A stretch of DNA of 64,000 nt from Nocardia blacklockiae (GTDB taxonomy: Bacteria > Actinomycetota > Actinomycetes > Mycobacteriales > Mycobacteriaceae). Below, in pieces: positions 12,875 to 23,551 of this stretch (position 1 is the first letter of the stretch; each line of letters starts with the position of its first letter). The stretch lies in assembly GCF_015477355.1 (NCBI RefSeq), contig NZ_JADLRJ010000001.1, positions 558,001 to 622,000 on the forward strand, given 5' to 3'. The translations under genes were made by a program, and so were the position numbers. The notes under the pieces are model-generated. The model saw only the letters and a list, made by a program, of their open reading frames with translations. It was not told where the DNA came from and did no database searches.

Positions 12875-13237
12875 GTGGCAACCATCGGGTTTGGCGCGGG
12901 ACCGCGGCCGGTAGGCGCGGGACGAGTGAAGCCGCGACGCCGGGCGTTCGACAGCGCCCCCGGGTCCGCGCCGGGCGGCGGGGACGTCCGGCTGATGCGC
13001 AAGGTCGGCGGGTACAGCACCGTCGGCTTCCGCGCCAATCCGCCCATCGATCGCGAGCCGCCGATCGACGCCGAGGCGGCGGCGACCGAGCGGGAGCTGG
13101 CGGCCATCGACCGCGAACTCGCCGCGATCGACCGCGAACTGGCCGCGGCGGACCGCGAACTCGCGGCCACCGCGTCCGACGCCCGGCTCGCGGGGGTGCC
13201 CGAAGCCCGCGCGCGGCTCGCCGCAGCCCACCGATGA
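12875..13237 (+). CDS. Unknown 120-aa protein with heptad DRELAA repeats, within the pyr operon
   Basis: 120 aa, no family recognised. The N-terminal half is basic and Gly/Pro-rich ([17 protein letters not shown]). The C-terminal half has four consecutive heptads of the type [28 protein letters not shown], encoded by near-identical 21-bp units at about 13086-13172, followed by an Ala/Arg tail. Such periodic E/R-rich sequence should form a coiled coil or single alpha helix. GTG at 12875 has AAGGAG 6 bases upstream, and the stop overlaps the pyrF ATG (ATGA), so it is very likely translated. M. tuberculosis has no equivalent between carB and pyrF. Confidence 0.7.
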   Translation: MATIGFGAGPRPVGAGRVKPRRRAFDSAPGSAPGGGDVRLMRKVGGYSTVGFRANPPIDREPPIDAEAAATERELAAIDRELAAIDRELAAADRELAATASDARLAGVPEARARLAAAHR

Positions 13238-14058
13238 CCTCGTTCGGCGCGCGGTTGCGCCGGGCGATGCGCGAGCACGGCCCGCTGTGCGTCGGCATCG
13301 ATCCGCATCCGCAATTGCTGCGCGCCTGGGAGCTCTCGGAGGACATCGACGGTCTGAAGCGCTTCGCCGACACCTGCGTCGAGGCGTTCGGCGGGCAGGT
13401 CGCGCTGGTGAAGCCGCAGGTGGCGTTCTTCGAGACGTACGGCTCCGGCGGCTTCATGGTGCTCGAGGACACCCTCGCCGCGCTGCGCGACGCCGGCACC
13501 CTGGTGCTCGCCGACGCCAAACGCGGCGACATCGGCTCCACGATGGCCGCCTACGCCGCCGCCTGGCTCGGGGACGGGCCGCTGGCCAGCGACGCCGTCA
13601 CGGTGTCGCCGTACCTCGGATTCGGTTCGCTCGCACCGGCATTGGAGCTGGCCGAGGCGAACCGGCGGGGACTGTTCGTGCTGGCGGCCACCTCCAACCC
13701 GGAGGCGGCGGGGTTGCAGCGCACCGTCACCGCCGACGGCCGCACCGTCGCCCAGGGCATGGTCGACGACGCCGCGGTGCGCAATGTGGGCGCGGAGTTC
13801 GGCTCGGTCGGTGTCGTGGTCGGCGCCACGCTGCGCGAGATCCCGAACCTGTCGCTGCTCAACGGCCCGATCCTGATGCCGGGCATCGGCGCGCAGGGCG
13901 GGGGAGCGGAGGCGGTGCGGACGCTGGTCCCGGCGGGCAGCCACAGTGCCGTGCTGCCGAACGTGTCGCGCGAGCTGCTGCGGGCGGGGCCCGAGGTGGC
14001 CGCCCTGCGCGAGCGGCTGGGGCAGTTGCACGACGACTTCGCCTTTCTGCAGAACTGA
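13234..14058 (+). CDS. pyrF: Orotidine 5'-phosphate decarboxylase (type 2)
   Basis: 274 aa. Last step of UMP synthesis. The catalytic lysine (Lys96) is in [11 protein letters not shown], the substrate-binding region is [11 protein letters not shown], and phosphate contacts lie in the GIGAQGG segment. The longer type 2 form is the one found in mycobacteria. ATG at 13234 overlaps the preceding stop; the open frame extends far upstream inside carB, but there is no family similarity before this point. A perfect terminator follows within 5 bases of the stop, ending the operon. Confidence 0.95.
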   Translation: MTSFGARLRRAMREHGPLCVGIDPHPQLLRAWELSEDIDGLKRFADTCVEAFGGQVALVKPQVAFFETYGSGGFMVLEDTLAALRDAGTLVLADAKRGDIGSTMAAYAAAWLGDGPLASDAVTVSPYLGFGSLAPALELAEANRRGLFVLAATSNPEAAGLQRTVTADGRTVAQGMVDDAAVRNVGAEFGSVGVVVGATLREIPNLSLLNGPILMPGIGAQGGGAEAVRTLVPAGSHSAVLPNVSRELLRAGPEVAALRERLGQLHDDFAFLQN

Positions 14059-14062
14059 ACTC

Positions 14063-14099
14063 GTGCCGCGGTGGGTGACCACCGCGGCACGGTTGTTTT
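14063..14099 (+). terminator. Intrinsic terminator of the pyr operon
   Basis: A perfect 12-bp stem, GTGCCGCGGTGG (14063-14074) with CCACCGCGGCAC (14079-14090), a GTGA loop and a tail GGTTGTTTT. It lies 5 bases after the pyrF stop. Confidence 0.9.
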
Positions 14100-14664
14100 C
14101 CGGGGGCCTTCCGCTGTTTTACGGGGCGAGACCGGTCTCGCAAGAACGAGACTGGTCCGTTTGCCGACATTGCCCCGCTGAACCTTGTTGAGTACCCGGC
14201 GAGTTCGGGAACTACACCCGTGTGTTTTCCGCTGTCAGCGGCCCGGCGAGGCCCCGATTCGCTGCCCCCGGGTCGAATCGGCGCCGCGCCCCGTGACCCC
14301 GATCAGGTCGCTCGCCGCGCGACACGCAGGCACGAAAACGCGCGACACGCCGAAAAATCGAGAAAAGTCCTGGTCGCGCGATAACGGGTGGATTACGACC
14401 GCTCCGCTCGTCCCGCGAACCGGTCAGCTGCCCGGTACCGGGCCGGAAAACCGCAGGCCACGCGGTTGCGCGGCGATCCGGCGGTAGGATCGGCGCTACC
14501 GGCTCGAGTGTGCGCGACGAGGCGCCCGAGAGCCCGCCGGCTTGCCCGAATCCCGCGCTGACCTGGGGGGTGGGTTCGCAATCGGCACGCCGCGTGGGTA
14601 CGGTCGCACAGACCGCCGGGTTACCGGCGGGAGATTAAGCAATGAACGATGAGACGGAGGAACC
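14100..14664 (+). other. Non-coding interval upstream of mihF
   Basis: About 565 bases without a supportable gene. Near its start is a hairpin with a 10-bp stem containing one G-U pair, ACCGGTCTCG (14131-14140) and CGAGACTGGT (14147-14156) around CAAGAA; its first strand overlaps a GAGACCGGTCTC palindrome (14128-14139). A TAGGAT hexamer near 14486 is a possible promoter element for the mihF-gmk-rpoZ group, which would leave a long leader. M. tuberculosis has PE/PPE genes in this position; none are present here. Confidence 0.5.
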
Positions 14665-14982
14665 GTGGCCCTTCCCCAGCTGACTGACGAGCAGCGCGCC
14701 GCTGCTTTGGAGAAGGCGGCTGCCGCTCGCCGCGCTCGGGCAGAGCTCAAGGAGCGCCTGAAGCGTGGCGGCACCGACCTGAAGACGGTCCTGAAGGATG
14801 CCGAGACCGACGAGGTCCTCGGCAAGATGAAGGTGTCGGCGCTGCTGGAGGCCCTGCCCAAGGTCGGCAAGGTCAAGGCGGCGGAGATCATGAGCGAGCT
14901 GGAGATCGCGCCGACCCGCCGCCTGCGGGGCCTGGGCGATCGCCAGCGCAAGGCGTTGCTGGCGAAGTTCGACCAAGCCTGA
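14665..14982 (+). CDS. mihF: Integration host factor mIHF
   Basis: 105 aa. Actinobacterial nucleoid-associated protein, starting [21 protein letters not shown], almost word for word the mycobacterial N-terminus. It has a long basic N-terminal helix and a helix-two-turn-helix DNA-binding core ([30 protein letters not shown]). It bends DNA non-specifically and affects chromosome compaction and gene expression. GTG at 14665 with GGAGGAA about 6 bases upstream. Seven bases before gmk, as in mycobacteria and streptomycetes. Confidence 0.97.
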   Translation: MALPQLTDEQRAAALEKAAAARRARAELKERLKRGGTDLKTVLKDAETDEVLGKMKVSALLEALPKVGKVKAAEIMSELEIAPTRRLRGLGDRQRKALLAKFDQA

Positions 14983-14989
14983 TCCGAGG

Positions 14990-15927
<938 letters not shown>

Positions 15928-16001
15928 GCTAGCGGTTCGCCGCGGCGGGTGCGCCGGCGGCACCGCCCACCCATCTCCACCGGACGAAGAGGCTTAGTCA
16001 G

Positions 16002-17219
16002 ATGCGGATCGTTGTCGGCGTGGGCGGCGGAATCGCCGCCTACAAGGCCTGCTCGCTCGTTCGCAAGTTCACCGAGACCGGGCACGACGTCCGGGTGATC
16101 CCCACCGAGTCGGCGCTGCGGTTCGTCGGCCAGGCGACCTTCGAGGCGCTGTCGGGCAATCCGGTGCAGACCGGCGTCTTCGCCGACGTGCCGGAGGTGC
16201 CGCACGTGCGCCTCGGCCAGGAGGCCGACCTGGTGGTGATCGCGCCGGCCACGGCCGACCTGATGGCGCGCGCGGCCATGGGCCGCGCCGACGACCTGCT
16301 CACCGCGACACTGCTGACGGCGCGATGCCCGGTGCTGTTCGCGCCGGCCATGCACACCGAGATGTGGGAGCACCCGGCCACGGCCGCCAATGTCGCCACG
16401 CTGCGCGCGCACGGCGCGATCGTGATGGAACCGGCGGCCGGGCGGCTCACCGGCGCCGACACCGGCCCGGGCCGGCTGCCCGAACCGGAGGAGATCTTCG
16501 CGCTGGCGTCGCTGCTGCTCGAACGGTCCGACGCGGTGCCGCGCGACCTCGAGGGCCGCCGGGTCGTGGTGTCCGCGGGCGGCACCCGCGAGCCGCTGGA
16601 TCCGGTGCGGTTCCTGGGCAATCGCAGTTCCGGCAAGCAGGGTTTCGCGCTGGCCCGGCTGGCCGCGCAGCGCGGCGCGCAGGTCACGCTGGTCGCGGGC
16701 AACACCGTCGGCCTCGAGCCGCCGGCCGCGGTGGAGCTGGTGCACGTCACCACCGCCGAGCAGCTCGGCGCCGCGGTCGACAAGCACGCCGCCGGCGCCG
16801 ACGCGGTGATCATGGCCGCCGCGGTCGCCGACTTCCGGCCCACCCACGTGGCCGCCGCGAAGATCAAGAAGGGCGTCGACGAGCCCGACCGCATCGACCT
16901 CACCAAGAACCGCGACATCCTGGCCGGGCTGGTCCAGGCCCGCCACGACGGGCAGCTGCCCGGCCTGGCCATCGTCGGTTTCGCCGCCGAGACCGGTGAC
17001 GAGCACGGCGACGTGCTCACCCACGCGCGCGCCAAGCTCAAGCGGAAGGGCTGCGACCTGCTGGTCGTGAACGCCGTCGGCGAGGGCAAGGCGTTCGAGG
17101 TGGACAACAACGACGGCTGGCTGCTGGGTGCCGACGGCACCGAACAGGCGCTCGACCACGGGTCGAAGCTCCTGCTCGCCAGCCGCGTGCTGGACGCGCT
17201 GGGTCCGCTGTTGCGCTGA
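16002..17219 (+). CDS. coaBC: Bifunctional phosphopantothenoylcysteine decarboxylase/synthase
   Basis: 405 aa. The N-terminal CoaC flavoprotein domain (VVGVGGGIAAYKA, active-site region around PAMHTEMWEHPA) decarboxylates phosphopantothenoylcysteine. The C-terminal CoaB domain (from about residue 185, VVVSAGGTREPLDPVRFLGN, with the KxKK motif KIKKG) makes it from phosphopantothenate, cysteine and CTP. Cytoplasmic step of coenzyme A synthesis. A 74-base gap after rpoZ contains a short GC hairpin (GGTGCGCCGGCGGCACC). ATG at 16002 fits the family start exactly. Confidence 0.96.
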   Translation: MRIVVGVGGGIAAYKACSLVRKFTETGHDVRVIPTESALRFVGQATFEALSGNPVQTGVFADVPEVPHVRLGQEADLVVIAPATADLMARAAMGRADDLLTATLLTARCPVLFAPAMHTEMWEHPATAANVATLRAHGAIVMEPAAGRLTGADTGPGRLPEPEEIFALASLLLERSDAVPRDLEGRRVVVSAGGTREPLDPVRFLGNRSSGKQGFALARLAAQRGAQVTLVAGNTVGLEPPAAVELVHVTTAEQLGAAVDKHAAGADAVIMAAAVADFRPTHVAAAKIKKGVDEPDRIDLTKNRDILAGLVQARHDGQLPGLAIVGFAAETGDEHGDVLTHARAKLKRKGCDLLVVNAVGEGKAFEVDNNDGWLLGADGTEQALDHGSKLLLASRVLDALGPLLR

Positions 17220-17490
17220 GGCGCAATCGGTTTCGGCCTAGCATGCAAGGACGCGCGCGATGCACAATGGCATCGCACGCGAATGTGCACCGACTGCCAA
17301 AACGGAGCCCTGTGGAGGCGGTAGCGGGTGGCGCTCACGGTAATCGCTGGTAGACGGCACTACCGTGGGGCGCTGGGACCGCACCGCGTCGGTGGTTTGG
17401 AATAGTCTGAGGTAAAGGGTTGTGCGGTGGCGCGAGTTCGCTACTGTCGCAAACCGGTACGACAGACCCGTTGAGGGAGAGGGAACAACT
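17220..17490 (+). other. metK upstream region with mutually exclusive stems
   Basis: No gene. It contains a perfect hairpin GCGATGC/GCATCGC (17257-17263, 17270-17276). It also has a competing pair of stems: CACGGTA (17336-17342) with TACCGTG (17361-17367), or GGTAG (17349-17353, also 17320-17324) with CTACC (17360-17364). Candidate -10 boxes are TAGCAT (17239-17244) and TAGTCT (17403-17408). None of the known SAM riboswitch cores was recognised. Confidence 0.4.
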
Positions 17491-18705
<1,215 letters not shown>

Positions 18706-21249
18706 TTGACCGAGGCCGGGCCCGAGGCGGCAGCGACCCCAGCGGGGAAGCGGGCTGCCGCCTCCGCCGGGGCCGTGGCGCCGGTGCGCCCGATCGCGCG
18801 CGTGCTGCCGATGCTGGAACCGGCACATCTGGACCGGGATTTCGACTACCTGGTCCCCGCGGACATGGACGCGCTCGCCCAGCCGGGCGTGCGCGTCCGC
18901 GTGCGTTTCTCGGGCCGCCTGATCGACGGCTTCCTCCTCGCCCGCCTCGACGAGACCGACCACACCGGCAAACTGATGAAGCTGGAACGCGTCGTCTCCG
19001 GCGAACAAGTCCTCACCCCCGAGATCCTGCGTCTCGTCACCGCCGTAGCCGCCCGCTACACCGGCACCCGAGCCGACGTCCTCCGCCTCGCCATCCCCCC
19101 GCGCCACGCAAAGGTGGAATCGGAAAAGCCCCGCACCCAAGAACTTCCGCCCCCGTCATCCCCCGCTATGGGCGACCGACCTTCGGACGCAACCGAAGTC
19201 GCCGAAAGCGAGACGGAAGCAGTCGGCGCAACGACCGGCACGAGCGCAGCCGACGTCGAAAAGGGGCCTCCGTCCGCCGACGCGGCCGCGTCGGCAGATG
19301 AGACTCCAGCGGTGCGTGAGGACGCCGCAATGGATGAGTCCGTGGGCGAGCCTGCGGCGCTGAGCCGTGCCGCAGTGGGCGAGGTTGGTGCGACGAGCCG
19401 TGCCGCTGTGGTCCGGCCGGACGCGCCGGGCGGTGCTGTGGCTGGAGAGCAGACTTCGCCGAGGGGAGAAGCCTCGGCGGCGGGTGAGCCTGCGGCGGTG
19501 AGCCATGCCGCAGTGGGCGAGGCAGGGCAAGACACGAACCCTCAGATCACCGGTGGGAAAGCCGCTGCCGCGGTGGATGTTTCGCGGTACTCGGCGTGGG
19601 ATCGCTATCGGCACGGCATGTCGTTCCTGGAGGCGCTCGCGAGGGGGAAAGGGCCGCGGGCTGGGTGGCAGGCGTTGCCGGGGGAGGATTGGGCGCGGCG
19701 GCTGGCGGAGTTGGCGGCGGTGGTCGTGGGTAGTGGGCGGAGTGCGGTGGTGGTCGTGCCGGACCAGCGGGATCTGGACCGGGTGGCGGCGGCGTGTGCC
19801 GAACTGGTGGGGGAGGCCGCGGTGGGGTTGGCGGCCGGGCTCGGGCCCGCGGCGCGGTACCGGCGGTGGCTGTCGGTGCTGCGCGGTACCGCGCGGGTCG
19901 TGATCGGCACGCGCAGTGCGGTTTTCGCGCCCGCGCAGGACCTCGGCCTGATCGCGATCTGGGACGACGGCGACGACACCTACGCCGAACCCCGCGCCCC
20001 GTATCCGCACGCCCGGGAAGTGGCGATGCTGCGCGCGCACGAGACGGGCGCGGCTTTCGTGGCCGGTGGATTCGCGCGCACCGCGGAGATCCAGGCGGTG
20101 GTCGCGTCCGGCTGGGCGCACGACCTCGTCGCCGACCGCGCGGTGGTGCGGCAGCGCGCCCCGCGCATCAGCGCCCCCGGCGACAGCGACTTCGCCCTGG
20201 AACGCGACCCCGTCGCCCGAGCCGTGCGCATCCCCGCGGTGGCATTTACCGCCGCGCGCAAGGCCCTCGCCGTAGGCCAGTCGGTCCTGGTCCAGGTTCC
20301 GCGTCGCGGCTACGTCCCCGCCCTGTCCTGCGCGAAATGCCGGACTCCGGCCCGCTGCCGCCACTGCAACGGCCCCCTGGCCCTGGCCGACGGCGACAGC
20401 GGCGGGGCGGGGGCGCAGCGTCCGGCGTCGGCGCGTGAGCTCGGTGTTGCCGTGTCGCGCAGCGCTTCCGGGCCGGTGGCGCACAGCCCCAGCTGCCGGT
20501 GGTGCGGCAAGACCGAGCCCGTGTTCCGCTGCTCGACGTGTGGCTCGCGGGCGCTGCGGGCGGTGGTGATCGGGGCGGCGCGCACGGCGGAGGAGCTGGG
20601 CCGGGCGTTTCCCGAGGTGCCGATCCGGGGCTCCGGCGGCGCGAGCGTGCTGACGTCGGTGCCCGACGAGCCGCAGGTGGTGGTCGCGACCATCGGCGCC
20701 GAACCGGTGGTTCCCGGTGGTTACGGTGTGGCGCTGCTGCTCGACGGCTGGGCGCTGCTGGGCCGCGCGGACCTGCGCGCCGCGGAGGACGCGCTGCGGC
20801 GCTGGATGTCCGCGGCGGCTTTGGTGCGCGCGTCCGGTCAGGTCGTCGTGATGGCCGAGCCGTCGGTGCCCACGGTGCAGGCGCTGGTGCGCTGGGATCC
20901 GGTGGGCCACGCCAGGTTCGAACTCGAGTCCCGCACCGAGGTCCGCTTCCCGCCCGCGGTCCGTTTCGCCGCCATCGACGGCACCACCGACTCCATCGCC
21001 GAATTGCTCGGCGAGGCACACCTTCCCGACGGCGTGGAGATTCTGGGCCCGGTACCCCTGCCCCCCGGCGCGCGAAAGCCGTTCTCCTCCGGCGATTCCC
21101 CCGCCGAAGTGGAGCGCATGATCCTGCGCGCCGACCGTTCCCAGGCCGCCGCCCTCTCCCGCGCCCTCACCGCCGCCCAAGCCGTCCGCAGCACCCACCG
21201 CTCCGACGCACCCCTGCGAGTACAGATCGACCCGATCGACATCGGCTGA
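18706..21249 (+). CDS. priA: Primosomal protein N' (PriA), helicase-motif deficient, with a large insert
   Basis: 847 aa against about 650 in M. tuberculosis. The 3'-DNA-binding domain (ARVLPMLEPAHLDRDFDYLVP) is intact. Between residues about 136 and 289 there is a Glu/Ala/Pro/Ser-rich linker with internal repeats (EPAALSRAAVGE, EPAAVSHAAVGE). The helicase core lacks a Walker A lysine (VVGSGRSAVVVV) and a DEXH box (IWDDGDD), as in other actinobacterial PriA proteins. Two Cys4 zinc sites lie at residues about 542-611. It probably loads replisomes without unwinding. The start is uncertain: TTG at 18706 abuts the metK stop, and later GTG codons (e.g. 18778) are possible. Confidence 0.85.
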   Translation: MTEAGPEAAATPAGKRAAASAGAVAPVRPIARVLPMLEPAHLDRDFDYLVPADMDALAQPGVRVRVRFSGRLIDGFLLARLDETDHTGKLMKLERVVSGEQVLTPEILRLVTAVAARYTGTRADVLRLAIPPRHAKVESEKPRTQELPPPSSPAMGDRPSDATEVAESETEAVGATTGTSAADVEKGPPSADAAASADETPAVREDAAMDESVGEPAALSRAAVGEVGATSRAAVVRPDAPGGAVAGEQTSPRGEASAAGEPAAVSHAAVGEAGQDTNPQITGGKAAAAVDVSRYSAWDRYRHGMSFLEALARGKGPRAGWQALPGEDWARRLAELAAVVVGSGRSAVVVVPDQRDLDRVAAACAELVGEAAVGLAAGLGPAARYRRWLSVLRGTARVVIGTRSAVFAPAQDLGLIAIWDDGDDTYAEPRAPYPHAREVAMLRAHETGAAFVAGGFARTAEIQAVVASGWAHDLVADRAVVRQRAPRISAPGDSDFALERDPVARAVRIPAVAFTAARKALAVGQSVLVQVPRRGYVPALSCAKCRTPARCRHCNGPLALADGDSGGAGAQRPASARELGVAVSRSASGPVAHSPSCRWCGKTEPVFRCSTCGSRALRAVVIGAARTAEELGRAFPEVPIRGSGGASVLTSVPDEPQVVVATIGAEPVVPGGYGVALLLDGWALLGRADLRAAEDALRRWMSAAALVRASGQVVVMAEPSVPTVQALVRWDPVGHARFELESRTEVRFPPAVRFAAIDGTTDSIAELLGEAHLPDGVEILGPVPLPPGARKPFSSGDSPAEVERMILRADRSQAAALSRALTAAQAVRSTHRSDAPLRVQIDPIDIG
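19345..19522 (+). repeat. Imperfect direct repeat inside the priA insert
   Basis: Two copies of about 37 bp (about 19348-19385 and 19485-19522), differing at only a few positions and encoding GEPAA-(L/V)-S-(R/H)-AAVGE. A third, shorter copy of the SRAAV segment lies between them. They point to recent tandem expansion of the linker. Confidence 0.65.
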
Positions 21250-21479
21250 CCGCCCCTCACATCACGCACTACGCTCCGCCCGCCGCCGAGCAGCATCGCA
21301 ATCGCGGCCGCCCTCAGCGATCACCCGCGCCCCGCGCACGACCGTCTGCACCGAACAGCGTTGCGCGCAAACGGGTTCGGCGGTTCTCTCGAGAACTAGG
21401 CCCGCACCGAGGTCGCCACGCAGCGGTCGAACACGGGCGCCTGAGCTGGATGGCGCGGAACCGGGAACGGCGGTTTATC

Positions 21480-22544
21480 TCACGGCCGGGCGGGGGCTGG
21501 ACTTGCGGGGCGGCAGTCGAGGACGACGTGTCCGAGTGGGGTGGTGCGGGTTTCGGTGACGGTGAGGCCCGCTTCGGTGGCCAGGGCGGCGTAGTGGTCG
21601 GCGGGGCGTTCGCGGCCGCCGCTGAGGACGAGCATGCGGAGGTCCATTTCGGCGAGGACGGCCGGGTCGGCGCCGGAGCTGCCGTTGCCCTCGATCACGA
21701 CGACGTGGCCGTGGGTGCCGGCCGCTTCCGCGCAGCGGCGCAGGATGCGTACGGCGTCGGCGTCGCTCCAGTCGTGTAGTACGCGTTTGAGGATGTATGC
21801 GCCGCCGCCGGCGGGCAGCGGCTCGAAGAAGCTCTGCGCGGCGAATTCGCAGCGGTCGTCGAGCCCGCGGGCGGTGAGGTGCGCGCGGCCGCGCTCGATG
21901 GTGTCGGGCAGATCCACCAGCGTGGCCCGGAGGTCCGGGGCGGCGGCCAGCACCTCGGCGATCAGTGCGCCGGTGCCGCTCCCGACGTCGACCACGTGCC
22001 CCGCGCGCGACCAGTCGTAGGCGGCGGCCGCGTCGGCAAGATAGTCCGCCCCGGCGGCCATAACCGCGTCGAAAGACGCGCTCACGTGCGGGTTCTCGTC
22101 GAGGTAGCGCCAGAACGGCGCGCCGAAGACCGTCTCCCAGGCCGGCTGCCCGGTGCGCACGGTGTGCAGCAGGCCGGTGAACGCCAGATCCATCCGCCCG
22201 CCGAAGCCGTCCAGGTCCAGCCACCCGCGCATTCCGGCAGGATGATCGGCGGCCAGCAGTGCGGCGGGTTCGTTCACCGCGAACCGGCCCGGCTCCGGCT
22301 CGATGTAGACGCCGCGGCACGCGAGATGGCGCAGCAGCCGTTCCAGCGCGTCCGGGTCGGTGTTACTGCGGCGCGCCAGTTCCGCGGCCGGGAGCGTGTC
22401 GCCGCCGAGCAGATCGGTGAGCCCGAGCGTGGCCGCGACGCGCATCGCCATCGGCGTCACGAGATCGGTCAGCGGCGCGAGCACCGCCCACGCCGCATCC
22501 CACGCCGCCACCGGATGTTCCTGATCGTTCGCGGTGCCGCTCAC
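21480..22544 (-). CDS. SAM-dependent O-methyltransferase, plant/CrtF-TcmN type
   Basis: 354 aa. An N-terminal winged-helix dimerisation domain (residues about 15-110, AMRVAATLGLTDLL and DALERLLRHLACRGV) precedes a Rossmann methyltransferase domain with motif I VVDVGSGTG, acidic motif II region VDLPDTI and the catalytic-base histidine in KRVLHDWSD. Family members methylate hydroxyls of polyketides, phenazines or carotenoids. GTG at 22544 is chosen because GAGAGG precedes it; an upstream GTG (22559) overlaps that site. No biosynthetic genes are adjacent, so the substrate is unknown. Confidence 0.85.
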   Translation of the reverse strand: MSGTANDQEHPVAAWDAAWAVLAPLTDLVTPMAMRVAATLGLTDLLGGDTLPAAELARRSNTDPDALERLLRHLACRGVYIEPEPGRFAVNEPAALLAADHPAGMRGWLDLDGFGGRMDLAFTGLLHTVRTGQPAWETVFGAPFWRYLDENPHVSASFDAVMAAGADYLADAAAAYDWSRAGHVVDVGSGTGALIAEVLAAAPDLRATLVDLPDTIERGRAHLTARGLDDRCEFAAQSFFEPLPAGGGAYILKRVLHDWSDADAVRILRRCAEAAGTHGHVVVIEGNGSSGADPAVLAEMDLRMLVLSGGRERPADHYAALATEAGLTVTETRTTPLGHVVLDCRPASPAPARP

Positions 22545-22736
22545 GGCCTCTCCTCTCACGCTCGTTGTGCCCGAGACTATTCGCCGCTGGGCCTATGCAC
22601 TTGGACGATTGGGAACGCGCCCATCCCCACAGCGGCCGGAGAACTGTGGCGCGGGGGAGGTCATCCCCGGCTGGGACCAAGGCCTGGCGCCACCGAGCAA
22701 TAACCCGGCACCTGAGTAATCCGGACAGCACCAGGC

Positions 22737-23417
22737 TTACCGCGCCACCGCGACCTCGCGCCCCAGCCGCGACTTCATGTCCAGCCGCCGACGGCTCCGC
22801 ACGGTGTACGCGACCAGCGCGCCGATGATCACCCACTGCACCGGATTCATCAGCCCGACCGACACCGACACCGGCAGCGTGAAGATCAGCGTCGACCGCA
22901 GCACGGCGTCGACGGCCAGCCCGGCACCCCACACCGCCGTGGACCGGCGGAACTCCCGGCGGACCTCGGAGTCGCTGTGCCACAGGACATCCCAGCGCGC
23001 GGCCTGGTCGGCTCCGGGCGCGTGCAGACGCTGCGCCAGGCCGTACATCGCGGGCCGCCCGACCACGCAGCTACCCAGCAGCAGCACGCTCACGACGGCC
23101 GAACTGACCGGATCCTTGAGGAGCATCATCCGCTCGTCACCGGCGACCAGCCCCAGCGCGAGACCGAGCAGGTTGAGCGCGAAGGCGAACGCGGCGAGCC
23201 CGTCGACCCGGCGCTGCCCGACCGCGACCCCGGCCGCCCACAAGCCGGACACCACGGTCGAGCACAGCAGCGCCGCGTAATCGGAGTAGCCGGCGGCCGT
23301 CAACAGGTAGTAGAGCACGGGCGACAACCCGATGCTCACGGCCGCGAACACCAGATTGCGGGTGCGGCCGGAACTGGGTGCGCCCGCGACGGGTGCGGCC
23401 GGTGCGATGTCGGTCAT
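22737..23417 (-). CDS. VC0807-like integral membrane protein
   Basis: 226 aa with five or six membrane helices (FAAVSIGLSPVLYYLLTAAG, SSAVVSVLLLGSCVVG, AVWGAGLAVDAVLRSTLIF). It belongs to the VC0807-type membrane protein group, whose function is unknown; the conserved segment RPAMYGLAQRL and the late helix pair are typical. ATG at 23417 has AGGAG 6 bases upstream. It is divergent from the histidine kinase at 23552 with 134 bases between the starts, so it may be a target of that two-component system. Confidence 0.75.
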   Translation of the reverse strand: MTDIAPAAPVAGAPSSGRTRNLVFAAVSIGLSPVLYYLLTAAGYSDYAALLCSTVVSGLWAAGVAVGQRRVDGLAAFAFALNLLGLALGLVAGDERMMLLKDPVSSAVVSVLLLGSCVVGRPAMYGLAQRLHAPGADQAARWDVLWHSDSEVRREFRRSTAVWGAGLAVDAVLRSTLIFTLPVSVSVGLMNPVQWVIIGALVAYTVRSRRRLDMKSRLGREVAVAR

Positions 23418-23551
23418 CGAAAACTCCTGGGGGAAGCGGCATTCGGATACCGGAACGCTATCGACCCACCGGCCCCCGACGCCTCGGTGCGCGGGTGGAG
23501 ATTCAGGTCTCCACCCAGGGGCCGAGCCCCCCACCCGGCCCGGCGGCAAGA

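Noticed and set aside
14260-14300. A tRNA-like T-arm (GGGTCGAATCGG)
   Set aside because: No TTC core and no matching acceptor, D or anticodon stems around it.
17220-17490. A known SAM riboswitch before metK
   Set aside because: No SAM-I, SAM-II or SAM-IV core was recognised; only competing short stems, reported separately as a weaker observation.
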